Assembly: GCF_000716535.1 (NCBI RefSeq)
Contig: NZ_JNWV01000028.1
Location: forward strand, 1-64,000
From: Streptomyces flaveolus
Lineage (GTDB): Bacteria > Actinomycetota > Actinomycetes > Streptomycetales > Streptomycetaceae
Direction of reading: 5' to 3'
DNA length: 64,000 nucleotides
In this document: positions 1 to 8,747 of the stretch, in pieces
Layout of the letters: each line of letters begins with the position of its first letter
Position numbering within the stretch: the first letter of the stretch is position 1
Position numbers and translations under genes: made by a program
The notes under the pieces: generated by a model
Seen by the model: only the letters and a program-made list of their open reading frames with translations
The model's database searches: none
Told to the model about the DNA's origin: nothing

Positions 1-372
1 GCCGCGCGCGGCGACGGCAAGAAGATCATCCTCGCCCTGGACACGGTGAAGAACCTGGCCGACGAGGAGATGAAGGTCGTCGTGGACCCCGAGAAGGGCG
101 TCCGGCGGATCACCAAGCTGATGGACCCGGCGGAGGCGACCGGCGAGTACATCGGCGTCACCCTGATCGAGGGCGACGCGGCCGAGGAGCTGGCCGACGC
201 GCTGCGGACGACGTTCGAGCGTGACCCGCAGCTCTACTACGAGGACGGCTACCAGGAGCTGGTCGACCGCGGCTTCAAGGTCGACGTGGCGCCGATCGGC
301 GACGTCAGCTGGGTCGAGATCGACAACCACGACGACCTCGCGCGCGGACGGGTGATCGCGTGCCAGTACTGA
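1..372 (+). CDS. Nucleotidyltransferase family protein, C-terminal part (5' truncated)
   Basis: The reading frame is open from base 1, so the gene begins outside the window and only about 123 C-terminal residues are visible. They read like the end of a MobA/phosphocholine-cytidylyltransferase-type sugar or polyol-phosphate nucleotidyltransferase: near the end WVEIDNHDDLARG is the usual 'W.EIDt.eDL' closing motif of these enzymes. The catalytic GXGXRL N-terminus is not in view, so the nucleotide and substrate cannot be read. It overlaps the next gene by 13 bases, implying translational coupling with the dehydrogenase. Inference: the pair makes a CDP- or similar activated polyol phosphate for a wall polymer or a lipid. 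Confidence 0.65.
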   Translation, partial: AARGDGKKIILALDTVKNLADEEMKVVVDPEKGVRRITKLMDPAEATGEYIGVTLIEGDAAEELADALRTTFERDPQLYYEDGYQELVDRGFKVDVAPIGDVSWVEIDNHDDLARGRVIACQY

Positions 373-1421
373 CCCGGCTCATCCCCTCGCCGGTCGTGGT
401 GGACATCCGCGCGGGTGCCCTCGACGACCTGGCGAGTGTTCTCGCCGATCAGCGGATCTCGCACTCCGGGCGGCTCGCCGTCGCCGTCAGCGGTGGCTCC
501 GGCGCCCGGCTGCGCGAGCGCCTCGCGCCCTCGCTGCCCGGAGCGGTCTGGTACGAGGTGGGCGGCGGCACCCTGGACGACGCGGTCCGGCTGGCCGACG
601 AGATGAAGTCGGGTCACTACGACGCGGTGGTGGGCCTCGGCGGCGGCAAGGTCATCGACTGCGCGAAGTACACCGCGGCGCGCGTCGGTCTGCCCATGGT
701 CGCCGTCGCCACCAACCTCTCCCACGACGGCATCTGCTCGCCGGTCTCCATCCTGGACAACGACGCGGGCCGTGGCTCGTACGGCGTACCGACCCCCATC
801 GCCCTGCTCATCGATCTGGACGTGATCCGCGAGGCGCCGATGCGGTTCGTGCGGTCCGGCATCGGCGATGCCCTATCCAACATCTCCGCGGTCGCGGACT
901 GGGAGCTGGCCAACCGCGTCAACGGGGAGAAGATCGACGGCCTGGCCGCCGCCATGGCACGCCAGGCGGGCGAGGCCGTGCTGCGGCACCCGGGCGGATG
1001 CGGCGAGGACGAGTTCCTGACCGTGCTGTCCGAGGGGCTGGTGCTGTCGGGCATCGCCATGTCGATCGCCGGGCACACCCGCCCGTCCTCCGGCGCCTGC
1101 CACGAGATCAGCCACGCGCTCGACCTGCTCTACCCCAAGCGGGCGGCGAGCCATGGCGAGCAGGTGGGGCTGGGCGCCGCCTTCGCCATGCACCTGCGGG
1201 GCGACACCGAGCGTGCCCTGCTGATGGCCGAGTCGCTCCGCCGGCACGGGCTGCCGGTGGTGGCGGAGGAGATCGGGTTCAGTGACGACGAGTTCGTCCG
1301 CGCGGTGGAGTTCGCGCCGCAGACCCGGCCCGGCCGCTACACGATCCTGGAGCACCTGGAGCTGTCCCCGGAGGGCATCGGGAAGGCGTACGCCGCCTAC
1401 GTGGCCGCGGTCGCCGGCTGA
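360..1421 (+). CDS. Iron-containing alcohol dehydrogenase, glycerol-1-phosphate dehydrogenase (AraM/EgsA) type
   Basis: A 353-residue protein with the fold signature of the G1P-dehydrogenase/dehydroquinate-synthase superfamily. It has a glycine-rich NAD-binding stretch GGGKVIDCAKYTA near residue 94 and SHDGICSPVSI near 119. The metal-site segments CHEISHALDLLYP (about 245) and SHGEQVG (about 264) supply histidines expected to bind Zn/Fe. Family enzymes reduce dihydroxyacetone phosphate to sn-glycerol-1-phosphate. The GTG start at 360 lies inside the preceding nucleotidyltransferase gene, so the two are coupled. Substrate is inferred from family only. A promoter starts 14 bp after the stop, so rplU downstream is probably transcribed on its own. 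Confidence 0.72.
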   Translation: MPVLTRLIPSPVVVDIRAGALDDLASVLADQRISHSGRLAVAVSGGSGARLRERLAPSLPGAVWYEVGGGTLDDAVRLADEMKSGHYDAVVGLGGGKVIDCAKYTAARVGLPMVAVATNLSHDGICSPVSILDNDAGRGSYGVPTPIALLIDLDVIREAPMRFVRSGIGDALSNISAVADWELANRVNGEKIDGLAAAMARQAGEAVLRHPGGCGEDEFLTVLSEGLVLSGIAMSIAGHTRPSSGACHEISHALDLLYPKRAASHGEQVGLGAAFAMHLRGDTERALLMAESLRRHGLPVVAEEIGFSDDEFVRAVEFAPQTRPGRYTILEHLELSPEGIGKAYAAYVAAVAG

Positions 1422-1434
1422 GCCCGGGCCCGGT

Positions 1435-1463
1435 TTGACCCCTACGGTCCGGGCCCGTAACCT
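1435..1463 (+). promoter_or_regulatory. Housekeeping-type promoter of rplU-rpmA
   Basis: TTGACC (1435-1440), 17 bp, TAACCT (1458-1463) is a near-consensus vegetative (HrdB-class) promoter. Transcription would begin near 1470, leaving a leader of about 140 nt before the rplU GTG. Confidence 0.7.
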
Positions 1464-1471
1464 TGACCGTC

Positions 1472-1538
1472 GGCGTGTCCACTGAACACGCCACATCCCC
1501 GTAAACCTCTTCCTCCCGGGCACACGGTTGGCCGGGAG
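1472..1538 (+). promoter_or_regulatory. Structured 5' leader of rplU
   Basis: Two hairpins can form in the predicted leader. One is a perfect 7-bp stem GGCGTGT (1472-1478)/ACACGCC (1486-1492) almost at the predicted 5' end. The second is a 7-bp stem CTCCCGG (1513-1519)/CCGGGAG (1532-1538). Such leaders often protect mRNA or bind ribosomal proteins. I do not recognise a named L21-binding motif, so autoregulation is only a possibility. Confidence 0.4.
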
Positions 1539-1609
1539 AGGTCGTTCGTGGTTTTCCCGGGCGACTGGCCTGCGGGGGTGCCGTTTCTTCGAGCGAAAGT
1601 GAGATCCGC

Positions 1610-1930
1610 GTGTACGCCATCGTGCGCAGCGGTGGTCGCCAGCACAAGGTTGCTGTCGGCGACATCGTTGAGGTTGACAAGATTTCCACTGCCAAGGTTG
1701 GCGACACGGTCGAGCTCTCGACCCTGCTCGTTGTCGACGGCGACTCCGTGACCAGCGACCCGTGGGTGCTGGCCGGCATCAAGGTCCAGGCCGAGGTCGT
1801 GGACCACCACAAGGGCCAGAAGATCGACATTCTGCGCTACAAGAACAAGACCGGCTACCGCCGTCGGCAGGGCCACCGCCAGCAGTACACGGCGATCAAG
1901 GTCACGTCGATCCCCGCGGCTGCGAAGTAA
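1610..1930 (+). CDS. rplU: 50S ribosomal protein bL21
   Basis: 106 residues beginning [14 protein letters not shown], the highly conserved bL21 start, and including [12 protein letters not shown], the conserved rRNA-binding end. It binds 23S rRNA domain VI in the large subunit. The GTG start is preceded by a GTGAG-type ribosome site. Full length. rpmA follows after 14 bp, so the two form the usual L21-L27 operon. Confidence 0.98.
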   Translation: MYAIVRSGGRQHKVAVGDIVEVDKISTAKVGDTVELSTLLVVDGDSVTSDPWVLAGIKVQAEVVDHHKGQKIDILRYKNKTGYRRRQGHRQQYTAIKVTSIPAAAK

Positions 1931-1944
1931 GGGACTGAGGAGAA

Positions 1945-2199
1945 ATGGCACACAAGAAGGGCGCATCGTCCACTCGGAACGGTCGCGACTCCAATGCCCA
2001 GCGGCTCGGCGTGAAGCGCTTCGGCGGTCAGGTCGTGAACGCGGGTGAGATCCTGGTCCGCCAGCGCGGCACCCACTTCCACCCCGGCGCCGGTGTCGGC
2101 CGTGGCGGCGACGACACGCTGTTCGCGCTGCAGGCCGGTGCGGTGGAGTTCGGTACCCACCGTGGCCGCAAGGTCGTGAACATCGTTCCGGTCGCCTGA
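1945..2199 (+). CDS. rpmA: 50S ribosomal protein bL27
   Basis: 84 residues starting [16 protein letters not shown], the exact bL27 signature, whose N-terminal arm reaches the peptidyl-transferase centre. There is no cleavable N-terminal extension of the Firmicutes kind, as expected in actinobacteria. A GAGGAG ribosome site lies just upstream of ATG. A hairpin with a short T run separates it from obg. Confidence 0.98.
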   Translation: MAHKKGASSTRNGRDSNAQRLGVKRFGGQVVNAGEILVRQRGTHFHPGAGVGRGGDDTLFALQAGAVEFGTHRGRKVVNIVPVA

Positions 2200-2226
2200 A
2201 TCGACTGATTCAGCACCGAACGCTTT

Positions 2227-2275
2227 CGCGAGGCGGACCTCACTTCCCGGGCGGGAAGGCGGGTCCGCCTTTCGC
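2227..2275 (+). terminator. Hairpin between rpmA and obg
   Basis: AGGCGGACC (2231-2239) pairs with GGTCCGCCT (2262-2270), followed by TTT. An inner CTTCCCG/CGGGAAG stem extends the structure. It is likely a partial terminator or processing site that lowers obg expression relative to the two ribosomal protein genes. Confidence 0.6.
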
Positions 2276-2321
2276 GTGTTAACAACAGGTAGAACCGTCG
2301 GCATTCTGGAGGCACCCCACC

Positions 2322-3767
2322 ATGACCACCTTCGTGGACCGCGTCGAACTGCACGTCGCCGCGGGTAACGGAGGCCACGGCTGTGCCTCCGTCCACCGTG
2401 AGAAGTTCAAGCCGCTCGGCGGCCCCGACGGCGGCAACGGCGGCCGGGGCGGTGACGTCATCCTGACCGTCGACCAGTCGGTCACGACGCTGCTCGACTA
2501 CCACCACTCCCCGCACCGCAAGGCCACCAACGGCAAGCCCGGCGAGGGCGGCAACCGCTCCGGCAAGGACGGCCAGGACCTGGTCCTGCCCGTGCCGGAC
2601 GGCACGGTCGTCCTGGACAAGGCGGGCAACGTCCTCGCCGACCTGGTCGGCCACGGCACCTCGTACATCGCCGCGCAGGGCGGCCGGGGCGGCCTCGGCA
2701 ACGCGGCGCTTGCCTCCGCCCGCCGCAAGGCGCCCGGCTTCGCGCTGCTCGGCGAGCCCGGTGACCTCCAGGACATCGTCCTGGAGCTGAAGACCGTCGC
2801 GGACGTGGCCCTCGTCGGCTATCCGAGCGCCGGCAAGTCCTCGCTGATCTCCGTGCTGAGCGCGGCCAAGCCGAAGATCGCGGACTACCCGTTCACCACG
2901 CTGGTCCCGAACCTGGGTGTGGTGACCGCCGGTTCCACCGTGTACACCATCGCCGACGTGCCCGGTCTCATCCCCGGCGCCAGCCAGGGCCGCGGCCTGG
3001 GCCTGGAGTTCCTGCGGCACGTGGAGCGGTGCAGCGTGCTGGTGCACGTGCTGGACACCGCGACCCTGGAGTCTGACCGTGACCCCGCCTCCGACCTCGA
3101 CGTCATCGAGGAGGAGCTGCGCCAGTACGGCGGCCTGGGCGACCGGCCCCGCATCGTCGTCCTGAACAAGGTGGACGTGCCGGACGGCAAGGACCTCGCC
3201 GAGATGGTCCGCCCCGACCTGGAGGCCCGCGGCTACCGCGTCTTCGAGGTGTCGGCGGTGGCGCACATCGGGCTGCGCGAGCTGACCTTCGCCCTCGGCG
3301 AGCTGGTCGCCGGCGCGCGTGCCGCCAAGCCGAAGGAGGAGGCGACCCGGATCGTCATCCGGCCCAAGGCCGTGGACGACGCGGGCTTCACCGTCACCCG
3401 TGAGGAGATCGGGGGAGAGCCGCTGTTCCGGGTGCGCGGCGAGAAGCCCGAACGCTGGGTCCGCCAGACCGACTTCAACAACGACGAGGCCGTCGGCTAC
3501 CTCGCCGACCGGCTCAACCGCCTCGGTGTGGAAGAGGAGTTGATGAAGGCGGGCGCCCGCGCGGGTGACGGCGTCGCCATCGGTCCGGAGGAGAACGCGG
3601 TCGTCTTCGACTGGGAGCCGACGGCCATGGCGGGCGCGGAGATGCTCGGCCGCCGCGGTGAGGACCACCGCTTCGACGCGCCGCGGCCCGCGGCACAGCG
3701 CCGCAGGGACCGGCAGGCCGAACGGGACGACCCGGAGCGGGAGTTCAACGACTTCGAGCCCTTCTAG
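2322..3767 (+). CDS. obg: GTPase Obg/CgtA
   Basis: 481 residues in the three-domain Obg layout. The glycine-rich N-terminal Obg fold (1-160) includes [10 protein letters not shown]. The GTPase domain follows, with the P-loop GYPSAGKS near 166, switch [16 protein letters not shown] and NKVD near 281. The C-terminal OCT domain starts about 340, and the tail is charged. Obg is a ribosome-assembly and stress GTPase; in S. coelicolor it influences aerial mycelium formation. The ATG has a GGAGG site 9 bp upstream. In many bacteria proB follows directly; here about 10 kb of wall-polymer and other genes intervene. Confidence 0.97.
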   Translation: MTTFVDRVELHVAAGNGGHGCASVHREKFKPLGGPDGGNGGRGGDVILTVDQSVTTLLDYHHSPHRKATNGKPGEGGNRSGKDGQDLVLPVPDGTVVLDKAGNVLADLVGHGTSYIAAQGGRGGLGNAALASARRKAPGFALLGEPGDLQDIVLELKTVADVALVGYPSAGKSSLISVLSAAKPKIADYPFTTLVPNLGVVTAGSTVYTIADVPGLIPGASQGRGLGLEFLRHVERCSVLVHVLDTATLESDRDPASDLDVIEEELRQYGGLGDRPRIVVLNKVDVPDGKDLAEMVRPDLEARGYRVFEVSAVAHIGLRELTFALGELVAGARAAKPKEEATRIVIRPKAVDDAGFTVTREEIGGEPLFRVRGEKPERWVRQTDFNNDEAVGYLADRLNRLGVEEELMKAGARAGDGVAIGPEENAVVFDWEPTAMAGAEMLGRRGEDHRFDAPRPAAQRRRDRQAERDDPEREFNDFEPF

Positions 3768-3961
3768 GCGAGCCGTTTCGGGCGCGAACGCGTGGTGCTT
3801 GGGCTGTTACAGCACCTTTACACAACTTCGCGTTGATCGTCGTACGGGTGACATCGAGCCGACGCGTGGCGGGCGCTACGGTGACATGACCGGTGCGGAT
3901 GGGGGGCGTTCGACCGGCGCTTCCCTCCGCTTGCATGTCGTGTTCCGTGGGGGGAAGACAT

Positions 3962-5080
3962 ATGGGCTCCGCGCCCGCCAACCGTCCTGTCGTGTCCGTG
4001 ATCATTCCCGTCTACAACGCTGTCGATCATCTGCCGGAGTGCTTGCAGTCGATCGCCGGTCAGTCGATCGGGTTCGAGCAGATCGAGATCGTCGCAGTGG
4101 ACGACGGCTCCACCGACGGCAGCGGCGAGCTGCTCGACACCTGGGCCGAGCGGCATCCCGGCCGGGTCCGGGTGGTGCACCAGGAGAATTCCGGGGCACC
4201 GGGCGGCCCCCGCAACCGGGCCATCCAGATGGCCAAGGGCGAGTTCCTGTTCTTCGCCGACCCCGACGACTACCTGGGCACCGAGGCGCTGGAACGCATG
4301 GTCGCCGCCGCCGGGCGCAACGACTCCGACGTGGTGCTGGGGAAGATCAAGGGGGTGGGGCGCAAGGCCCCGGTCACCCCGTTCCGGAAGAACGTCGACG
4401 GGGGTGACATCTTCACCTCCAAGGGCGTCTGGTCCCTCACCGCGCACAAGCTGTTCCGCCGCTCGCTGGTCGAGGAGCACGGACTGCGGTTCGCGGAGGG
4501 CATCCGGCTGGCCGAGGAACAGGTCTTCGTCGTGCCCGCCTACCTGCACGCGCGGTCGATCTCCGTCGTGTCCGACTACGACTGCTACTACCTGGTCCGC
4601 CGCGACGACTTCCCGCACCTGACCCAGGAAGTCCCGGACCCCGCCCCCTTCTACGCGAACGTGCGTGACGTACTGAGCGTCGTGGCCGCGCACGTCCCGC
4701 CCGGTGGCCGGCGCAACAAGCTGCTGTACCGCTGGCTCACCCTGGAGATCCTCGGCCGCTTCGACGGGCGTTTCGCCGACCTGCCCGAGGAGACCCGCGT
4801 CCTGCACGTGAAGCTGGCGGGGGACCTGCTGCGCGCGTACATGCCGCAGACGCTCGTGGACCAGTTGCCGCCGCTGTCCCGGCTGCGCTGCCTGCTGATC
4901 TCCCAGGGGCTCGTCGAGGAACTCACCGCCCTCACCACGCTGGTCCCCAGGCCGGAGCCGCAGCCCGCGACCGCCGCCGGACCGGCGCGGCCGGCGCCTT
5001 CACGGAGCCGGCGGCTCGGCCGGTACGCACCCGCTCGCGTGCTCAAGGCGCTCAAGAGGCGTCTGCGCCCGGGACGTTGA
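3962..5080 (+). CDS. GT2 family glycosyltransferase
   Basis: 372 residues. The N-terminal half is a classical GT-A fold: VSVIIPVYNAVDHLPECL, then DDGSTDGS near 46 (nucleotide binding) and FADPDDY near 100 (DXD-like metal site). The C-terminal 130 residues are mostly helical and end in a very basic, proline- and arginine-rich tail, with no clear membrane span. The start at 3962 is chosen for its GGGGGGAAG ribosome site 6 bp upstream; a longer reading is possible but has none. It converges on two GT2-TagF fusions, so a role in the same cell-wall polymer (linkage unit or side-chain sugar) is inferred. The exact sugar is unknown. Confidence 0.85.
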   Translation: MGSAPANRPVVSVIIPVYNAVDHLPECLQSIAGQSIGFEQIEIVAVDDGSTDGSGELLDTWAERHPGRVRVVHQENSGAPGGPRNRAIQMAKGEFLFFADPDDYLGTEALERMVAAAGRNDSDVVLGKIKGVGRKAPVTPFRKNVDGGDIFTSKGVWSLTAHKLFRRSLVEEHGLRFAEGIRLAEEQVFVVPAYLHARSISVVSDYDCYYLVRRDDFPHLTQEVPDPAPFYANVRDVLSVVAAHVPPGGRRNKLLYRWLTLEILGRFDGRFADLPEETRVLHVKLAGDLLRAYMPQTLVDQLPPLSRLRCLLISQGLVEELTALTTLVPRPEPQPATAAGPARPAPSRSRRLGRYAPARVLKALKRRLRPGR

Positions 5081-5105
5081 CCGGCCGCCGTCCTCCCGAC
5101 GGCAC

Positions 5106-5146
5106 AAGGGCGGGGCCCGGAGGACGATCCTCCGGGCCCCGCCCTT
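5106..5146. terminator. Bidirectional terminator between convergent transferase genes
   Basis: A perfect 19-bp stem with a 3-nt loop: AAGGGCGGGGCC... from 5106 to 5124 pairs with 5128-5146. It sits between the stop codons of the plus-strand GT2 gene and the minus-strand fusion gene, so it can serve both. Confidence 0.85.
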
Positions 5147-5159
5147 CTCGTGTGCTCGC

Positions 5160-8100
5160 TCAGAGCTCCTTGGCCTGCTCCAGCATCCGGTCCACGACCC
5201 GCGCCGAGGCGTGGCCGTCGTCCAGGTCGCAGAACAGGTGGTGGAAGCGGTCGAAGCGGTCCTGGTACTCGGCGGACACCGTGTCGATGTCCAGGAGCGC
5301 GTCGACCAGCTCCTTCGAGGTGAAGACCAGCGGGCCGGGCGAGTCCTGCTCGAAGTCGAAGTAGAAGCCGCGCAGGGTGTCCCGGTAGTGCTCCAGGTCG
5401 TAGGTGAAGAAGAGCATCGGCCGCTTCAGGTGGGCGTAGTCGAACATGACCGACGAGTAGTCCGTGATCATGATGTCGGCCGCCAGGTACAGCTCGGCGA
5501 TGTCCGGGTACTCCGACACGTCCCACACGAAGCCGTTGCCGGCGCCCGGCACCAGGTCCACCACGTTGGAGTGGCGGCGGATCAGCAGGACGTGGTCGTC
5601 ACCCAGCCGCCGCTGCGCGTCCTCGATGTCGATGCGCAGGTCGAACCGGAACTGGCCCTGGCTGTGCGCCTGGTCGTCCCGCCAGGTCGGCGCGTACAGC
5701 ACGACCTTCTTGCCCTTCGGCAGGCCGAGCTGCTTCTTCACCCGCTCCGCGATGGCGTCCTTGTCCGGCGAGTACAGGTAGTCGTTGCGCGGGTAGCCCG
5801 CCTCCAGGATCTCCCCGTCGTAGGAGAACGCGCGCTTCAGGATCGGCGTGCTGAACCGGTTGGAGGACACCACCAGGCTCCACTGCTTCGCCTCCAGCGC
5901 CAGCTTCTCCTGGTAGCGGCGGTCGAAGTGCAGCGTGTCGATGTCGTGGCCGATCTTCTTCAGCATCGTGCCGTGCCAGGTCTGGACGACGACCTGGCCG
6001 GGGCGCCGCTCGATCCAGAACGGCAGGTGGCCGTTGGTGACGATGTAGCGGCTGGAGGCCAGCGCCTCGAACCACTCGCGGCCCCACATGCGGACGGGCT
6101 CCACGCCCTCCGGCAGGAGGACCTGGCCGTCGCGCACGGCCCACAGGTGCTTCAGCTCCGAGCCACGGGCGACCAGCTCCTCGTACATCGCCTTCGGGCT
6201 GTCGGAGAACTGCTTGCCGTTGTAGCTGAGGTAGAAGACCTGGTCCTTCAGGGGCTGCTGGCGCAGCGGCTCGTACACCGTCTCGCGGAGCTGCCGCTGG
6301 CGGTACGGGCCGCGCTCCAGGTCGTCCAGCTCCGAACGGCAGTTGAGCTGGGGGAAGTCGGCCCAGCGGTTCTCCAGCCAGTAGCGGCGGCCGCCCAGTT
6401 CGGCACGGAGCGGGAACTGCGCCGACGCGAGGCGGTCGGTGACGAAGGGCACGTCGGGACCCTGACCGTCGGCCGGGCGCAGGAAGAGGTTCCAGCGGCC
6501 CGCGCGCAGCGGCACGTTGCCGTCGCCACCGAGCGTGGAGGGGTCGAAGGCGACCTCGAAACGGCCGTCCTCGAACCAGCGCGGCTCCACGAAGCGCTCC
6601 TCGAACCGGGCCCGGGGCTTGAGCAGCAGCCGGGAGCCGGTGAGCCGGGCGTCGGTGCGCGCGGTGATGACGATCCGGCCGTCCTCCAGGGCGACCCGGT
6701 CGATCACGGCCCGCCGGGTGCGGCCGGCCAGCTTGAGGTACCCGTTGTGCCCGCCGATCACGGCCAGTTCGCCCTGGTCGGCGTGTTCACCCAGCGAGGC
6801 GGGCAGGTCGTAGCGCCCGTCGGCCAGGCCCTCCTGGAGGACCGTGCTGAACTGGCGCTCGGTGCCCTTGGGGTCGGTGGCCACCAGCACGGTGGACCAG
6901 ATGCGCTTCTCGGGCCGGGTCAGGGCGTCGACACCCTCGTTGAAGACCAGCGCCACGTCGGCCACCGGGATGTCGACCGAGAACCGGCGCGCGCCGCCTT
7001 CCTCGGTCACCTCGACCGGGTACTCGTGGACCTCGGCGCCCTTCTGGTTCTTCACCCGCAGCGCCACCCGCTCGCCGGCGTGCAGCGGGACCCGGATGTC
7101 GCCGGTCACCCGCAGCCGGTCGCCCTCCATGGTCCAGCCGGTGATCAGCGCGCGGACCTTCTCGATGCGCAGCTTGAGGGCGCCGCGCTCGACCGACGGC
7201 AGCATCCGGAAGTCGGAGTCCAGCCAGCGGTACGGCGGGAAGTTGCAGGCGGCACCGCCGCTGGACTGCACGGCGCTGCGTCGCACCAGGCCGGAGGCGT
7301 ACAGGCCCAGGCCCACGTGCCACAGACCCTCCTGCCACTCACCGCCCTTGCGCAGCTTCGCCGGGTCGATGGTCACTTCCCAGCCGGCCCAGTCGTAGTT
7401 GTAGCGCTCCTGGCCGGAGTCGGTGGTCGCCTCGGGCCGCTCCACGTTCCGGGCGGGCAGCACCATGCGCCGGCGGGACTTGTCCTTGCGCAGTTGCAGG
7501 ACCTTGACGGACGAGCGCTTCGAGGGCAGGTCGATCTTGTCGATCCAGGCGTGCCCGGCCAGCACCAGTTTGCCCTCGGACCAGCTGACGTCCTTCAGCG
7601 GGGCGCGCATGCGCAGGTCCGGGTCGATGCGCAGGGCCTTGCGCGGGACGTCCAGCTCGGCGTCGGCCAGGGCCGGGAAGGAGGCGTACTTGCGGACCAG
7701 ACCGCTGACCTCGATGGGCTCCTTGCGCCGCTGCGAGGCCAGCAGGGTGATCAGCTCGTCGAGCTGGTGCTTGCGGACCAGCAGCCACTGCACCCGCAGG
7801 TGCGTCGGCAGGGCCATGACGACCTTGGGGTCGATGTGGTCCAGGAAGCGGTTGGCCGACCGCAGGAACTCGTCGCGGTACTCCTCGTCGCCGTCGGGCA
7901 CCACGTTGAGGAACAGCCGGAGGTCGTCCGTGAGCACGCGGGCGTCGTACTCCTGCTTGAGGCGCGCGAAGGTCTCGCCGCGCTGCCTGCTCAGGAAGTC
8001 GCTGATCTCCAGGACCGAGGTGACGCGGTCGCTCACGGCGCCCGGGTCGGTGCGGCGCTGCGTGATCGAGGGGGCGGACTCGCCCTCGCGCAGCCGCCAG

Positions 8101-8723
8101 TAGTAGCAGGGCTCGGAGATCACGTCGACGGCGTCGGCGAGGTAGTGGGCCCGCATGGTGACGGGGATGTCCTCGTACAGGCGGGCCTCGGGGAAGGCGA
8201 AGCCGTGCTTCTCCCAGAACGTCCGGCGGAACACCTTGTTGCAGGCTATTCGGTCGGCGACGAGCTTGCCGTACTCGGCGATGTGGGTGCGCTGGCGTGC
8301 CTCGCCCGCGAGCATCCGCATCAGCGGGACCTGCCAGGTCTTCTCGCCCCTGAGGTGGAACACGTTGCCGGTGGCGAAGGCGGAACCGGTCTCGTCGAGG
8401 CTGCCGACCATCAGACGGTAGGCGTCCGGCGGGATGAGGTCGTCGCTGTCGACGAACGTCAGGAACTCCGCCTCGGGGGACATGTGGGCGACACCGGTGT
8501 TGCGGGCGGCCCCCAGTCCTCCGTTCTCCTTGCGGATCAGCCGGAACCGCGGGTCACGCTCCGCGTAGGACGCGGCTATCGCCGCCGAGTTGTCGGGTGA
8601 ACCGTCGTCCACCATGAGGACCTCGAAGTCCTCGAACGTCTGCGCCGCCAGCGAGTCGAGACAGGCCGGCAGATAGTGCTCGACGTCGTACATGGGGACG
8701 ATGACACTGAGCCGAGGGGCCAT
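5160..8723 (-). CDS. Bifunctional GT2 glycosyltransferase / TagF-like CDP-glycerol glycerophosphotransferase
   Basis: 1187 residues. Residues 1-230 are a GT2 domain (SVIVPMYDVEHYLP, DDGSPDNS, FVDSDDL). A helical stretch runs to about 370, then about 400 residues of beta-rich sequence without a named motif. The C-terminal 390 residues are a TagF domain: QTWHGTMLKKIG with the catalytic-type histidine, YAPTWRDD, RRHSN and TDYSSVMFDYA. TagF enzymes add polyol-phosphate units from CDP-polyols to teichoic acid chains at the inner face of the membrane. AAGGAG precedes the ATG. It lies 24 bp after a paralogous fusion gene, in one operon. The polymer is inferred, not read. Confidence 0.88.
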   Translation of the reverse strand: MAPRLSVIVPMYDVEHYLPACLDSLAAQTFEDFEVLMVDDGSPDNSAAIAASYAERDPRFRLIRKENGGLGAARNTGVAHMSPEAEFLTFVDSDDLIPPDAYRLMVGSLDETGSAFATGNVFHLRGEKTWQVPLMRMLAGEARQRTHIAEYGKLVADRIACNKVFRRTFWEKHGFAFPEARLYEDIPVTMRAHYLADAVDVISEPCYYWRLREGESAPSITQRRTDPGAVSDRVTSVLEISDFLSRQRGETFARLKQEYDARVLTDDLRLFLNVVPDGDEEYRDEFLRSANRFLDHIDPKVVMALPTHLRVQWLLVRKHQLDELITLLASQRRKEPIEVSGLVRKYASFPALADAELDVPRKALRIDPDLRMRAPLKDVSWSEGKLVLAGHAWIDKIDLPSKRSSVKVLQLRKDKSRRRMVLPARNVERPEATTDSGQERYNYDWAGWEVTIDPAKLRKGGEWQEGLWHVGLGLYASGLVRRSAVQSSGGAACNFPPYRWLDSDFRMLPSVERGALKLRIEKVRALITGWTMEGDRLRVTGDIRVPLHAGERVALRVKNQKGAEVHEYPVEVTEEGGARRFSVDIPVADVALVFNEGVDALTRPEKRIWSTVLVATDPKGTERQFSTVLQEGLADGRYDLPASLGEHADQGELAVIGGHNGYLKLAGRTRRAVIDRVALEDGRIVITARTDARLTGSRLLLKPRARFEERFVEPRWFEDGRFEVAFDPSTLGGDGNVPLRAGRWNLFLRPADGQGPDVPFVTDRLASAQFPLRAELGGRRYWLENRWADFPQLNCRSELDDLERGPYRQRQLRETVYEPLRQQPLKDQVFYLSYNGKQFSDSPKAMYEELVARGSELKHLWAVRDGQVLLPEGVEPVRMWGREWFEALASSRYIVTNGHLPFWIERRPGQVVVQTWHGTMLKKIGHDIDTLHFDRRYQEKLALEAKQWSLVVSSNRFSTPILKRAFSYDGEILEAGYPRNDYLYSPDKDAIAERVKKQLGLPKGKKVVLYAPTWRDDQAHSQGQFRFDLRIDIEDAQRRLGDDHVLLIRRHSNVVDLVPGAGNGFVWDVSEYPDIAELYLAADIMITDYSSVMFDYAHLKRPMLFFTYDLEHYRDTLRGFYFDFEQDSPGPLVFTSKELVDALLDIDTVSAEYQDRFDRFHHLFCDLDDGHASARVVDRMLEQAKEL

Positions 8724-8747
8724 GCTTGTCGATCTCCTTCTCGGGGG

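Noticed and set aside
2028..3668. A minus-strand frame of 546 codons opposite rpmA and obg
   Set aside because: Obg and bL27 are unmistakable on the plus strand; the antisense product is low-complexity.
5211..8600. A plus-strand open frame of 1129 codons opposite the long GT2-TagF gene
   Set aside because: It is an antisense shadow caused by high third-position GC. Its translation is V/L/Q/R/A-rich with no motif, while the minus strand has full GT2 and TagF signatures.
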